A DNA stretch of 12,988 nucleotides from Candidatus Caccovivens faecavium (GTDB lineage: Bacteria > Bacillota > Clostridia > Christensenellales > UBA1242). This document shows, one piece after another, positions 1-7,008 of the stretch. The stretch covers positions 1 to 12,988 of the forward strand of contig DVLK01000059.1 in NCBI GenBank assembly GCA_018715545.1, written 5' to 3'. Every line of letters begins with the position of its first letter. The stretch's first letter is position 1. A model generated the notes under the pieces. That model did no database searches and had not been told where the DNA came from. It saw nothing but the letters and a program-made list of their open reading frames with translations. The translations under genes were made by a program, and so were the position numbers.

Positions 1-2387
1 ATTAAATCCGATATCTTAAATGATAGTGTCAATCCAGAATACTGCGTGTACCATTGTGATGTTACTCTCTGCCGCGCCTCTTCTTCGCCTTCAACACCCT
101 CATAGGTCATATCGTTAAAATGAGTCAATCTTCTATCTACTCGCCCTCGTTTATTATCAAAATCTTCATGCGTATATACACCTAATATCTCAAATTTTGT
201 ATTTGGAGCTATCTCTAATTGAACTGTCGCATCCGCTCTAAAACTTTGTCCTTCTACATATTCTGCATTATTAATGCTAATTTCAATTGAGTACAGCCCC
301 TCATTGCTTCGCTCTAAATCATTTGGAAAATATACAGAACCATCATATAATGACCTACTTGTCCAAACTCTGAAAAAGTCATCGTCAAAATCTATCATAT
401 CCTCTCTTTCAAGCACTATTGTTATATCATCAAAAGCAGAACTATATGTCCCAGCATTTAGTCCTACACCTGTCAAACCATAGTTGATGCTTGTCGCAGT
501 TGTCGTATCCATGATGACATCGCCTAAATCATTTTCCTTGGAAGTGTCTGTTTCATAGACAGTTACCGCATAGCCTCCCATATTCATCATTCTGAATGCA
601 GTATATGCACTTGTTGTTATTGTGGAATAGAAATCATATAGATAGCTATAATCCCTGAACAAACCATTGCCTGTTGATCTTAACACGAAATCATTACCTT
701 TAAAATTAACAAGCTCACCATCTTCCCATATCTTAACTTTTATCTCCATATCTTTAACATAATGAGAGAGCGTCAGTAAATATTCGCCGCAAATACTATT
801 ATTGTCATTATTGAAATTTTTAAATATATAATTCTTATTGTATGTAGAATTGATATATGAAGTGTAACTACTTAAACTATTAATAGAATTTGAATAAATT
901 CCATTTTTTGTTGCTGAGTCCTCTATACAGGTCCAAATAGCACTATTACTATACTCTTCAAATAAATCATATATTTCTGTATTATTAAAGTAAACCCCTC
1001 CATTAACACAGTTCAATATCCAATCTTCGTGAACAACATGCCCAAAAAATTGATACATCACATTACCCCAAACATTGTCCCAAATTTCTGTATCGGTTGT
1101 CATACACGCTGTCGCATACCCTCTCAAATATCCAACTACTCTGCCTATGTACCGTTTATCATCGGCAAAATTACTGTTATCAATTACTTGTCCATAATTA
1201 ATACACTCCTCAATCTTTCCATATGACCAGTCGAATATACTTTCCATATATCCTAATTGTCCAACAATACCACCTGTGCAAGTGTCATTACTTTGTCTGC
1301 CGACAATTTTCCCATAATTAACACAATCAACAATATAAACTGTATCATTATTGCTAGATGAGCCTTTCTGTGCTATAACCTCTCCTACAATACCGCCAGT
1401 CCATTTCCCTTTTTGATTAGTAATATCTCCATAATTTATACATGTATCTATTTTTATCCAATCATCTGCGTATCCTAAGATACCTCCTACACAATCTGAA
1501 CTATCCTTTCCAGTACTACTTAAAGATACATTTCCTATATTAATACTCTGACTAATATTTATTGTATACTCAAAACCGTTATCATATGAAATAACTTGCA
1601 CTCCTCCGATCAAGCCACCATATGCATGACAATCAAATATTCCAGGATGATTACTATTAGAATTTGCCGTTGCTGTTATTGTTACATCACATACAACATT
1701 TTGAATACTCACAGAACTAAACGAATTGCTAATATAAATTCCCCCTATCAATCCGCCTATATAATTATGCTCACCACCATAAACTAGCTGTCCTTTTAAA
1801 ACAAAATTGCTGATTCTTACACTTTCCCATGATTTTGAATTTACCCTATCTAACCCGCCAACAACAGCAAAAAGACCAACGCCAAATGAGTCATTCATGT
1901 CTGCGCTTGAATTATTTATATTCATACCAGTTATTGTATATCCACGACCATTAAAAGTTCCCATAAAGTCTTTTATTGGCACCCAATAATGCGCAGATAA
2001 ATTTATATTTGCAGCCAGGTTATATGTTCCTGTCAAGCTACTTTGATTAGCCATCCAAGCAAGATCCTCAGCAGAATCTATTACATACGCTCCTCCAACT
2101 CGTGAAGGAGTTGTTGCATAACTCGTCCAATAGCCACTGGCGTTGGTGGTGACATCATCATTGTCCTCTGTTTCGTTATTAGGATTTTGATTGACTATTT
2201 CACCAGCATTTGTCAAATCTTCATCGCTCTCACTTCCATTTTCCTCATCAAGCGTATCTCCTTGGCTTGTAGAAAAAAGTGCCTGAGAGTAATTATATAA
2301 ATTAATAGAGCATAGTGGAATTATTGCCACAAAAAGTAGGCAAACTATGCTCATAAATATTTTTTTATTAAAAATATTTCTTTTCAT
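1..2387 (-). CDS. Secreted GLUG-like repeat surface protein, 3' end beyond window
   Basis: The frame is open without a stop from the ATG at 2387 to the left edge: 795 complete codons, C-terminus missing. Residues 1-9 are basic (K2, R3, K8, K9), about 10-28 are hydrophobic, and S34-Q35-A36 fits a signal peptidase I site. There is no lipobox, because L25 precedes C26. Residues about 41-83 are an acidic, Asn-rich linker. Residues 101-157 resemble the start of a GLUG or pectate-lyase-like beta-helix, with a GTFNGRGYTITGMNI stretch at 143-157. Glycine cores of the GG[LI][IV]G type follow at 211, 257, 301, 331 and 372, with a degenerate one at 415. CxNYG motifs sit at 316, 355 and 395. Residues about 470-795 look beta-rich and I do not recognise a domain there. 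By family analogy it is probably an exported adhesin-like or cell-wall protein; its ligand is unknown. No Shine-Dalgarno precedes Met1. Met12 (2354) is an alternative start but would lose the basic N-region. A sorting signal cannot be judged because the end is outside the window. Confidence 0.8.
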   Translation of the reverse strand, partial: MKRNIFNKKIFMSIVCLLFVAIIPLCSINLYNYSQALFSTSQGDTLDEENGSESDEDLTNAGEIVNQNPNNETEDNDDVTTNASGYWTSYATTPSRVGGAYVIDSAEDLAWMANQSSLTGTYNLAANINLSAHYWVPIKDFMGTFNGRGYTITGMNINNSSADMNDSFGVGLFAVVGGLDRVNSKSWESVRISNFVLKGQLVYGGEHNYIGGLIGGIYISNSFSSVSIQNVVCDVTITATANSNSNHPGIFDCHAYGGLIGGVQVISYDNGFEYTINISQSINIGNVSLSSTGKDSSDCVGGILGYADDWIKIDTCINYGDITNQKGKWTGGIVGEVIAQKGSSSNNDTVYIVDCVNYGKIVGRQSNDTCTGGIVGQLGYMESIFDWSYGKIEECINYGQVIDNSNFADDKRYIGRVVGYLRGYATACMTTDTEIWDNVWGNVMYQFFGHVVHEDWILNCVNGGVYFNNTEIYDLFEEYSNSAIWTCIEDSATKNGIYSNSINSLSSYTSYINSTYNKNYIFKNFNNDNNSICGEYLLTLSHYVKDMEIKVKIWEDGELVNFKGNDFVLRSTGNGLFRDYSYLYDFYSTITTSAYTAFRMMNMGGYAVTVYETDTSKENDLGDVIMDTTTATSINYGLTGVGLNAGTYSSAFDDITIVLEREDMIDFDDDFFRVWTSRSLYDGSVYFPNDLERSNEGLYSIEISINNAEYVEGQSFRADATVQLEIAPNTKFEILGVYTHEDFDNKRGRVDRRLTHFNDMTYEGVEGEEEARQRVTSQWYTQYSGLTLSFKISDL
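1143..1755 (-). repeat. Internal GGxxG / CxNYG protein repeats
   Basis: Six glycine cores occur at residues 211, 257, 301, 331, 372 and 415 of the surface protein, spaced 46, 44, 30, 41 and 43 residues apart. Between the later ones lie CINYGDI (316), CVNYGKI (355) and CINYGQV (395), with a degenerate CVNGG at 460. The DNA shows related segments near 1191-1206, 1311-1325 and 1427-1443 that contain a shared ccataatt core. The pattern matches the GLUG-type repeats of secreted proteins and suggests successive turns of a right-handed beta-helix. The fold is inferred. Confidence 0.7.
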
Positions 2388-2393
2388 ATTTAT

Positions 2394-2423
2394 ATTGTAA
2401 CTAAAAATTAAAGTTTTTGTCAA
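2394..2423 (-). promoter_or_regulatory. Candidate promoter for the surface protein gene
   Basis: On the minus strand a perfect -35 box TTGACA (2418-2423) and a -10 box TACAAT (2394-2399) are 18 bp apart. Transcription starting 7 nt past the -10 box would begin at about 2387, the A of the start codon, giving an mRNA with essentially no leader. The boxes match the sigma-70/SigA consensus well, but the DNA is very AT-rich, so chance resemblance is possible. Confidence 0.45.
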
Positions 2424-2561
2424 ATAAATTAAAAAATGCATAATAAAATATATAATTTTTTCATTGGATTCTGTTTAAAGCTTAAATAATGTAAACTATG
2501 TGATGCTAAAAAATTTAATCTAGATAGGTTTTAAATTTTGTTAACATAAAATGCACAATAA

Positions 2562-2589
2562 ATTATACCATACTGTTATAGACTGTCGT
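2562..2589 (-). promoter_or_regulatory. Candidate extended -10 promoter upstream of surface gene
   Basis: The minus strand reads TGGTATAAT, a consensus -10 box (2562-2567) with the TGn extension (2568-2570). A weak -35-like ACGACA lies 16 bp upstream (2584-2589). A start near 2555 would give the surface gene an untranslated leader of about 168 nt, or could drive a short RNA. It lies downstream of the rplQ terminator, so it could supply transcription independent of the ribosomal operon. Confidence 0.35.
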
Positions 2590-2674
2590 CCTCACATAAA
2601 TACAACTTGCGTTGTGCTTGATGGTAGTTTTTGAAAATATAAATTAAAATAAACTTTAAAGTGACTATTATTAT

Positions 2675-2700
2675 AAAAAAAGGAACGATTTTTCGTTCCC
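2675..2700 (-). terminator. Intrinsic terminator after rplQ
   Basis: On the minus strand a 7 bp stem, GGAACGA paired with TCGTTCC (2682-2688 with 2693-2699), closes a four-base AAAA loop and is followed directly by seven Ts (2675-2681). It starts 5 nt past the rplQ stop, so it is a textbook Rho-independent terminator that closes the ribosomal protein operon. Confidence 0.92.
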
Positions 2701-2705
2701 TTTTA

Positions 2706-3215
2706 TTAAATAAGTTCAACAACTGCCATTTCAGCGGCATCACCACGACGATTGCCGAGCTTTATAATGCGTGTATAACCACCACCTTGTCCAACTTCCT
2801 TTGCACGATTAGCATACTTTGGAGCATATACATTGAAAATCTTTTCAAGAAGAGGATGATTGATACCTTCAATACGAGCTTTATATGTTTCTTTTGATTC
2901 TTTTTCTTTTCTTTGCTCTTGAATATCATAAACATAGCTCATGATTTTTCTTCTGGCATTAAGTTTCTTTGGTCCATCATTAAGAACCTCTTTTTTTACC
3001 TTCTTTCCATCAGCGCCCTTAACATCCTTCACAACTTTCACAGTGTCCTCATAAGAATTAATTGCAAGTGTGATGATTTTTTCTGCTTCTCTTGCTGTTG
3101 CCTTTGCCTTAGCCAAAGTTGTTTCAACTTTTCCTTGCCAAAGTAAAGTGGAAACAAGTCCACGAAGAAGAGCTTTTCTTTCTTTTGAAGGTCTGCCTAA
3201 TTTATCGTTAGCCAT
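2706..3215 (-). CDS. rplQ: 50S ribosomal protein L17, enlarged by insertions
   Basis: L17 is a large-subunit protein near the polypeptide tunnel exit. The core is clear: LGRPSKERKALLRGL at 6-20, the helix to ITLA at 48-51, ARRK at 87-90, SYVYD at 93-97, KYANR at 133-137 and GGYTRIIKLGNRRGDAAEMA through about 164. At 169 residues it is well above the usual 113-130. The extra length is mainly a Lys/Val-rich segment at about 53-83, a Lys/Glu-rich segment at about 98-120, and a few residues at 138-143. The start has an AAGGAG site. It is the last gene of the operon, 19 nt after rpoA, and is followed by the terminator. The reading frame is intact, so the insertions look like real expansions, not an error. 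Confidence 0.96.
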   Translation of the reverse strand: MANDKLGRPSKERKALLRGLVSTLLWQGKVETTLAKAKATAREAEKIITLAINSYEDTVKVVKDVKGADGKKVKKEVLNDGPKKLNARRKIMSYVYDIQEQRKEKESKETYKARIEGINHPLLEKIFNVYAPKYANRAKEVGQGGGYTRIIKLGNRRGDAAEMAVVELI

Positions 3216-3234
3216 TTTCTTTCTCCTTTTTTAA

Positions 3235-4188
3235 TTATTCTTCATCTTTACGAAGAGTAAAGCCATAACTTTCTAGTTTATTAATAACTTCTTCCACACT
3301 CTTAGCTCCAAGATTACGAACTTTAAACATATCGCTCTTGGATTTTTTAAGAAGGTCTTGAATAGTGTTAAGTCCTGCTCTCTTTAAGCAGTTATATGAC
3401 CTAACAGAGAGATCCATTTCTTCGATAGGAAGCTCCATGAGTTTCACTTGTTTATCTTCTTCCTTAGAAACAAGGATGTTCATATCGCTCATTTGAGCAC
3501 AAAGCTCAATAAACAGATTGATATGTTCATTTATAATTTTTCCAGCTAAGCTAACAATTTCTCTTGCAGAAGTTGTGCCGTTTGTGGTTACCTCTAAAAC
3601 AAGTTTGTCATAGTCAATGCTGTTACCAACACGAGTTGGCTCAACATTGAAGTTTACACGCTTAACTGGTGAAAAGATGCTATCCATCGCAATAAAGTCG
3701 ATGTTGTCATACTTTTCCTTGTTGCTATCTGCTGGAACATATCCTCTGCCATTGCCCACCATAACATCCATATCTAACACTGCGCCTTCATCAAGTGTGC
3801 ATATGTGAAGATCAGGATTTAGCACTTGGCATTCGTCATTAAATTCAAAATCTTTTGCTGTCACAACACCTGGAGTGTTTTTTCTAAGGCGAAGATAAGT
3901 GATAAAGTTTTTCTCTTGGTTTGTGCATTTTACAGCAAGTCCTTTAAGGTTTAAAACAATATCAACAACATCCTCAGCCACTCCTCTGATTGTGGAAAAC
4001 TCATGAGCTACCCCAGCAATTCTGAATGCAATTGGAGCAGAACCTGGAAGCGCGCTGAGAAGCGTTCTTCTCATGCAGTTTCCTAGCGTTATTCCATAAC
4101 CCTTTTCAAGTGGTTCAACGACAAATCTAGCAAAGCTTCCGCCGTCAGTTTCTTCACAAGTGATTCTTGGTTTTTCCATTTCCATCAT
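3235..4188 (-). CDS. rpoA: DNA-directed RNA polymerase subunit alpha
   Basis: The alpha subunit dimerises to nucleate RNA polymerase assembly, and its C-terminal domain contacts UP-element DNA and activators. The 317-residue length is normal. The N-terminal domain shows TLGNCMRRTLLSALPGSAP at 34-52 and the dimerisation and beta-contact segments through about 230. After an acidic linker (about 240-257), the C-terminal domain runs from about 258, with SVRSYNCLKRAGL at 261-273 and NLGAKS at 292-297. R263 and N266 correspond to the DNA-contacting R265 and N268 of E. coli. The ATG at 4188 is preceded by GGGGGA at suitable spacing; a second ATG follows immediately and a third two codons later, so the exact start could shift by 1-3 residues. 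It lies between rpsD (18 nt) and rplQ (19 nt). Confidence 0.98.
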   Translation of the reverse strand: MMEMEKPRITCEETDGGSFARFVVEPLEKGYGITLGNCMRRTLLSALPGSAPIAFRIAGVAHEFSTIRGVAEDVVDIVLNLKGLAVKCTNQEKNFITYLRLRKNTPGVVTAKDFEFNDECQVLNPDLHICTLDEGAVLDMDVMVGNGRGYVPADSNKEKYDNIDFIAMDSIFSPVKRVNFNVEPTRVGNSIDYDKLVLEVTTNGTTSAREIVSLAGKIINEHINLFIELCAQMSDMNILVSKEEDKQVKLMELPIEEMDLSVRSYNCLKRAGLNTIQDLLKKSKSDMFKVRNLGAKSVEEVINKLESYGFTLRKDEE

Positions 4189-4206
4189 ATCAAAATCCCC
4201 CTAAGA

Positions 4207-4827
4207 CTATCTAGAATAGAACTCTACGATAAGTTGTTCTTTAATGTCAGAATCAATATCTTCTCTTTGTGGATTAGCAAGTATCTTACCAGATAAAGTT
4301 TCTGTATCAAATTCCACCCACTTTGGTGTTACAAGCTTCATACCTTTAAGAGCTTTAAACATTTCAAGGTCACGCTTGTTTTCTTTTATAGAGATGACAT
4401 CTCCTGGCTTTACAATGTATGAAGCAATGCTTACAGTTTTGCCATTAACCTGGATTTGTCCATGATTAACAATTTGACGGCACTCTGCTCTTGATGCTCC
4501 AATGCCCATTCTATAAACAACATTGTCAAGTCTTCTCTCAATGAGAGATAACATATTTTCACCAGTAACGCCCTTAGTTCTAACAGCTTCTTCGTAATAC
4601 TTTCTAAATTGTTTTTCTAAGATACCGTACATTCTTTTAACTTTTTGTTTTTCACGAAGTTGAAGTCCATATTCAGTAACTCTCTTTCTTGATGCACCGT
4701 GTTGTCCAGGATTTACAGGTCTTCTTTCCATAGCGCACTTTTTAGTTGTGCATCTTTCGCCTTTAAGGAAAAGTTTACGACCTTCTCTCCTACATTGACG
4801 GCAATCAGGCTCAATTTTTCTTGCCAT
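4207..4827 (-). CDS. rpsD: 30S ribosomal protein S4, zinc-type
   Basis: S4 is a primary 16S rRNA binding protein that nucleates small-subunit assembly and helps form the mRNA entry site. The 206-residue length is typical. The N-terminus has C9-x2-C12 and C26-x4-C31, the zinc-binding (C+) arrangement, followed by RRPVNPGQHG at 35-44. The S4 RNA-binding domain spans about 97-155 (RRLDNVVYRMG, SRAECRQIVNHG, VNGK). Unlike in B. subtilis, where rpsD is a separate unit, it sits here between rpsK and rpoA as in E. coli and many Clostridia. S4 represses the alpha operon in E. coli; I see no obvious room for such a leader here. An AAGGAG site precedes the ATG. Confidence 0.98.
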   Translation of the reverse strand: MARKIEPDCRQCRREGRKLFLKGERCTTKKCAMERRPVNPGQHGASRKRVTEYGLQLREKQKVKRMYGILEKQFRKYYEEAVRTKGVTGENMLSLIERRLDNVVYRMGIGASRAECRQIVNHGQIQVNGKTVSIASYIVKPGDVISIKENKRDLEMFKALKGMKLVTPKWVEFDTETLSGKILANPQREDIDSDIKEQLIVEFYSR

Positions 4828-4841
4828 TATCTTTTCTCCTT

Positions 4842-5243
4842 TTAAACTCTTCTTCTTTTAGGAGGTCTGCAACCGTTATGAGCGATTGGAGAAACATCCT
4901 TAATTAATGTTACATTGAAGCCAAGTGTTCCAAGAGCGCGGATAGCACTTTCTCTGCCCTGTCCTGGACCCTTTACATATACTTCAACATCTTTCATACC
5001 CATGTTGAGAGCGGTTTCTGCTGCTCTTTCCACACATGTCTGAGCGGCAAATGGCGTGCTTTTCTTTGAACCTTTAAGTCCAAGTCTGCCAGAAGAGCAT
5101 TGAGAAACAACTCCGCCTGTCATATCAGTAAAAGAAACGATTGTGTTGTTGAAAGAGGTCGTGATGTGAACTTGACCTTTTTCAATTTTTTGGTTAACTC
5201 TTTTTCTAACCTTTGTTTTCTTATTAGTTTTTGTGTTTGCCAT
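4842..5243 (-). CDS. rpsK: 30S ribosomal protein S11
   Basis: S11 forms part of the 30S platform near the mRNA exit site. The 133-residue protein has a basic N-terminal extension (about 1-20), then HITTSFNNTIVSFTD (about 26-40), GSKKSTPFAAQ (about 58-68), VKGPGQGRESAIRAL (about 90-104) and the invariant C-terminus HNGCRPPKRRRV. The Asn-Gly in the terminal motif is the site that is isomerised to isoaspartate in E. coli S11. The start has a GAGGT ribosome site. The gene is 10 nt after rpsM and 14 nt before rpsD. Confidence 0.98.
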   Translation of the reverse strand: MANTKTNKKTKVRKRVNQKIEKGQVHITTSFNNTIVSFTDMTGGVVSQCSSGRLGLKGSKKSTPFAAQTCVERAAETALNMGMKDVEVYVKGPGQGRESAIRALGTLGFNVTLIKDVSPIAHNGCRPPKRRRV

Positions 5244-5253
5244 AATCTACCTC

Positions 5254-5631
5254 TTATTTACCTTTCTTAGCACTACCGCTAACAATTTTCTTTGGACCTT
5301 TTCTTGTGCGCGCGTTATTCTTTGTGCTTTGACCGCGAACAGGAAGTCCTTTACGATGACGAATACCACGATAGCAACCGATTTCTCCGAGCTTCTTGAT
5401 ATTCATACTTACTTTTGATTTAAGCTCACCTTCAACGATAAGTTGATTTTCAATATAGTTACGAAGTTTAGCAACTTGGTCCTCTGTTAAATCTTTCACG
5501 CGAATATCCATAGAGATACCTGTCTGCTTGCAGATTTCTTGTGAAGTTTTAACACCGATACCATAAATATAAGTCAAACCATATTCCAATCTTTTGTCAT
5601 TTGGAAGGTCAACACCAGCAATTCTTGCCAT
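5254..5631 (-). CDS. rpsM: 30S ribosomal protein S13
   Basis: S13 sits in the head of the 30S subunit, contacts the P-site tRNA through its C-terminal tail and forms intersubunit bridges with L5. The 125-residue protein has RIAGVDLP at 3-10, the helix-hairpin-helix segment with YGIG at 23-26, and the CYRGIRHRKGLPVRGQ segment followed by NNARTRKGP near the C-terminus. The usual GQRT motif reads GQST, so an arginine is replaced by serine. The ATG is preceded by AAGGAG at about 11 nt. It is the first gene of the alpha block, 18 nt after rpmJ. Confidence 0.98.
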   Translation of the reverse strand: MARIAGVDLPNDKRLEYGLTYIYGIGVKTSQEICKQTGISMDIRVKDLTEDQVAKLRNYIENQLIVEGELKSKVSMNIKKLGEIGCYRGIRHRKGLPVRGQSTKNNARTRKGPKKIVSGSAKKGK

Positions 5632-5649
5632 TTCTTAAATTCTCCTTTT

Positions 5650-5766
5650 TTAACCTTGTGTTTGTTTATGTTTTTTGCTCTTTGAGCAAATAACCATAAC
5701 TTTGCCATCACGCTTGATAACTTTACATTTATCGCACATTGGCTTAACAGATGCTCTAACTTTCAT
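5650..5766 (-). CDS. rpmJ: 50S ribosomal protein L36, zinc-type
   Basis: A 38-codon frame gives the family start MKVRASVKPMCDKCKVIKRD, then GKVMVIC and a basic end. C11, C14, C27 and a histidine at 33 form the zinc site of the C+ form of L36. L36 is the smallest 50S protein and binds 23S rRNA in the large subunit. Its place between infA (13 nt) and rpsM (18 nt) is the usual one. AAGGAG precedes the ATG. Confidence 0.97.
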   Translation of the reverse strand: MKVRASVKPMCDKCKVIKRDGKVMVICSKSKKHKQTQG

Positions 5767-5779
5767 TTTTTGCTCCTTT

Positions 5780-6001
5780 TTAACCCTTTTCTCTCCAAGT
5801 TATACGACCTTTCGAGAGGTCATACGGACTCATCTCAATTTTTACTTTATCACCTTCGATAATACGAATAAAATTCTGTCTAAGTTTGCCAGAAATATAG
5901 GCAGTTATTACATGTCCATTTGAAAGCGTAACCTTAAAAGTCATGCTAGGCAGAACTTCTGTAACAACTCCTTCAAACTCAATGACATCTTGTTTCGACA
6001 T
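5780..6001 (-). CDS. infA: Translation initiation factor IF-1
   Basis: IF-1 binds the 30S A site during initiation and cooperates with IF-2 and IF-3. The 73-residue protein is a single S1/OB-fold: VIEFEGVVTEVLPSMTFKV at about 6-24, then LSNGHVITAYISGKLRQNFIRI, GDKV and the conserved end with ITWR. The ATG at 6001 has an AAAGGAGA site and lies within the 3' end of the preceding KOW-domain gene, a 23 nt overlap that suggests translational coupling. Confidence 0.98.
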   Translation of the reverse strand: MSKQDVIEFEGVVTEVLPSMTFKVTLSNGHVITAYISGKLRQNFIRIIEGDKVKIEMSPYDLSKGRITWREKG

Positions 6002-6257
6002 AATTTTTTCTCTCCTTTAAAAATTTTCGAATTTCCGCATTCACTTTTTCCTCTTTTTCGCACAATGATTTCTCGGAAAAAGATATTTTTGATGCTTTAT
6101 AGACATGCTTTAAACTCTTTTTCTTTGGCTTATCTATTTTAAGCCTCTTTCCGTCAACAAGGTAACAATATTTTTCGTCAACCTTCCATGCGATAAAGAG
6201 ATTTCCTTTCTCCTTGCCAGCTGTTGCTAGCACCACATCACCTTGAATAATACTCAT
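5979..6257 (-). CDS. KOW-domain RNA-binding protein (L14e-like)
   Basis: This is a 92-residue protein starting MSIIQGDVVLATAGKEKGN, a KOW-like beta strand and loop, then a second strand pair ending KYCYLVDGKRLK. The rest is highly basic and charged. Position and sequence match the KOW RNA-binding proteins (COG2163-like) found between map and infA in Bacillota; B. subtilis has ybzG here. The exact RNA target is unknown. I chose the ATG at 6257 because it is preceded by GGAGAAGGA and gives the family N-terminus; a longer reading up to 6365 would only read through the end of map in another frame. It overlaps map by 20 nt and infA by 23 nt. Confidence 0.85.
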   Translation of the reverse strand: MSIIQGDVVLATAGKEKGNLFIAWKVDEKYCYLVDGKRLKIDKPKKKSLKHVYKASKISFSEKSLCEKEEKVNAEIRKFLKERKNYVETRCH

Positions 6258-7008
6258 CGTCCTTCTCCAAAGTGAAAACCTCCACTCCGCTTGTTGTAAA
6301 CAAGACAGTGTTTTCGTAATGTGCAGCAGGCTTTCCGTCACGAGTGACAACACCCCAGCCATCATTTAGAAGTGCAACTTCCTTTTTCCCCATGTTAATC
6401 ATAGGTTCAATAGCTATTGTCATATTGTCTTTAATAACAGCACCGTCAGTTTCCTTTCCATAGTTTAATACCTCAGGAGGTTCATGCATTTTGCGTCCAA
6501 TGCCATGACCTGCAAGCTCTCTAACAACAGAATAGCCGTTGCTTTCAGCGTGCTGTTGAATGGCATGTGATATTTTTCCAATTCTGTCGCCTACTCTTGC
6601 ATTTTCGATACCCTTGAAAAAACATTCTTTTGTAACGCGCACCAACCTTTTCTTCTCTTCACTGACTTCACCAACTAAAAATGTTCGTGTAGCATCACCA
6701 CAATACCCCTTATAAGACGCAACAATGTCAACACTGACTATATCGCCGTCTTTTAAGATGATGTTTTTACTTGGTATACCATGCACAATCATCTCATTGA
6801 CTGAAATGCAGGAAGCTGAGGGATAACCCATGTAGCCTTTGCAAGGAGTTTCACCACCACTATCTATTATAAACTTTTCTATTGATTTGTCAATATCAAA
6901 AGTCGAAATTCCCGCACGAATTAAACTTTTTGCATGAATTAATGCGTCACGAGTGATTTCGCAAGCTTTTTTTATTAGGACAATCTCTTGTGGAGTTTTT
7001 TGTATCAC
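6238..7008 (-). CDS. map: Type I methionine aminopeptidase
   Basis: It removes the initiator methionine from nascent proteins in the cytosol. The 256-residue length fits the short bacterial type I form. All five metal ligands are present: D94, D105, H168, E201 and E232. Conserved features include VHGIP with H76, GHGIGRKMHEPP at 167-178 with H175, and IAIEPM at 198-203. The start is GTG at 7008, sharing four bases with the TGA stop of adk, so translation is probably coupled; no strong ribosome site is visible. The C-terminus is followed by the KOW gene, which begins 20 nt before the map stop. Confidence 0.97.
   Translation of the reverse strand: MIQKTPQEIVLIKKACEITRDALIHAKSLIRAGISTFDIDKSIEKFIIDSGGETPCKGYMGYPSASCISVNEMIVHGIPSKNIILKDGDIVSVDIVASYKGYCGDATRTFLVGEVSEEKKRLVRVTKECFFKGIENARVGDRIGKISHAIQQHAESNGYSVVRELAGHGIGRKMHEPPEVLNYGKETDGAVIKDNMTIAIEPMINMGKKEVALLNDGWGVVTRDGKPAAHYENTVLFTTSGVEVFTLEKDDEYYSR

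Larger units (their letters stand above)
2388..2674. other. AT-rich intergenic region
   Basis: This 287 bp stretch separates the ribosomal operon terminator from the surface protein gene. It holds the two candidate promoters and a weak 5 bp hairpin (acaac 2602-2606 with gttgt 2611-2615, no following T-run). I see no convincing gene, RNA gene, or insertion-sequence end. One tiny minus-strand reading frame of 11 codons (2429-2464) is judged to be chance. Confidence 0.6.

Noticed and set aside
2429..2464. Short minus-strand frame (11 codons) reading MKKLYILLCIF in the intergenic region
   Set aside because: It resembles the start of a signal peptide, but is very short, has no ribosome site, and is in a different frame from the surface protein. 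A chance frame in AT-rich DNA is more likely than a degraded gene start.
2514..2523. Ten-base identity tttaatctag shared with 7661-7670
   Set aside because: Short and AT-rich; chance identity is expected in this DNA.
2602..2615. Hairpin acaac-ttgc-gttgt
   Set aside because: Only five base pairs, no T-run on either strand, and no link to a riboswitch or terminator fold.
5632..5649. S4-binding autoregulatory leader before rpsM
   Set aside because: E. coli has such a leader before rpsM, but here the gap between rpmJ and rpsM is only 18 nt, too short for that pseudoknot outside coding sequence. I could not fold the flanking coding regions.
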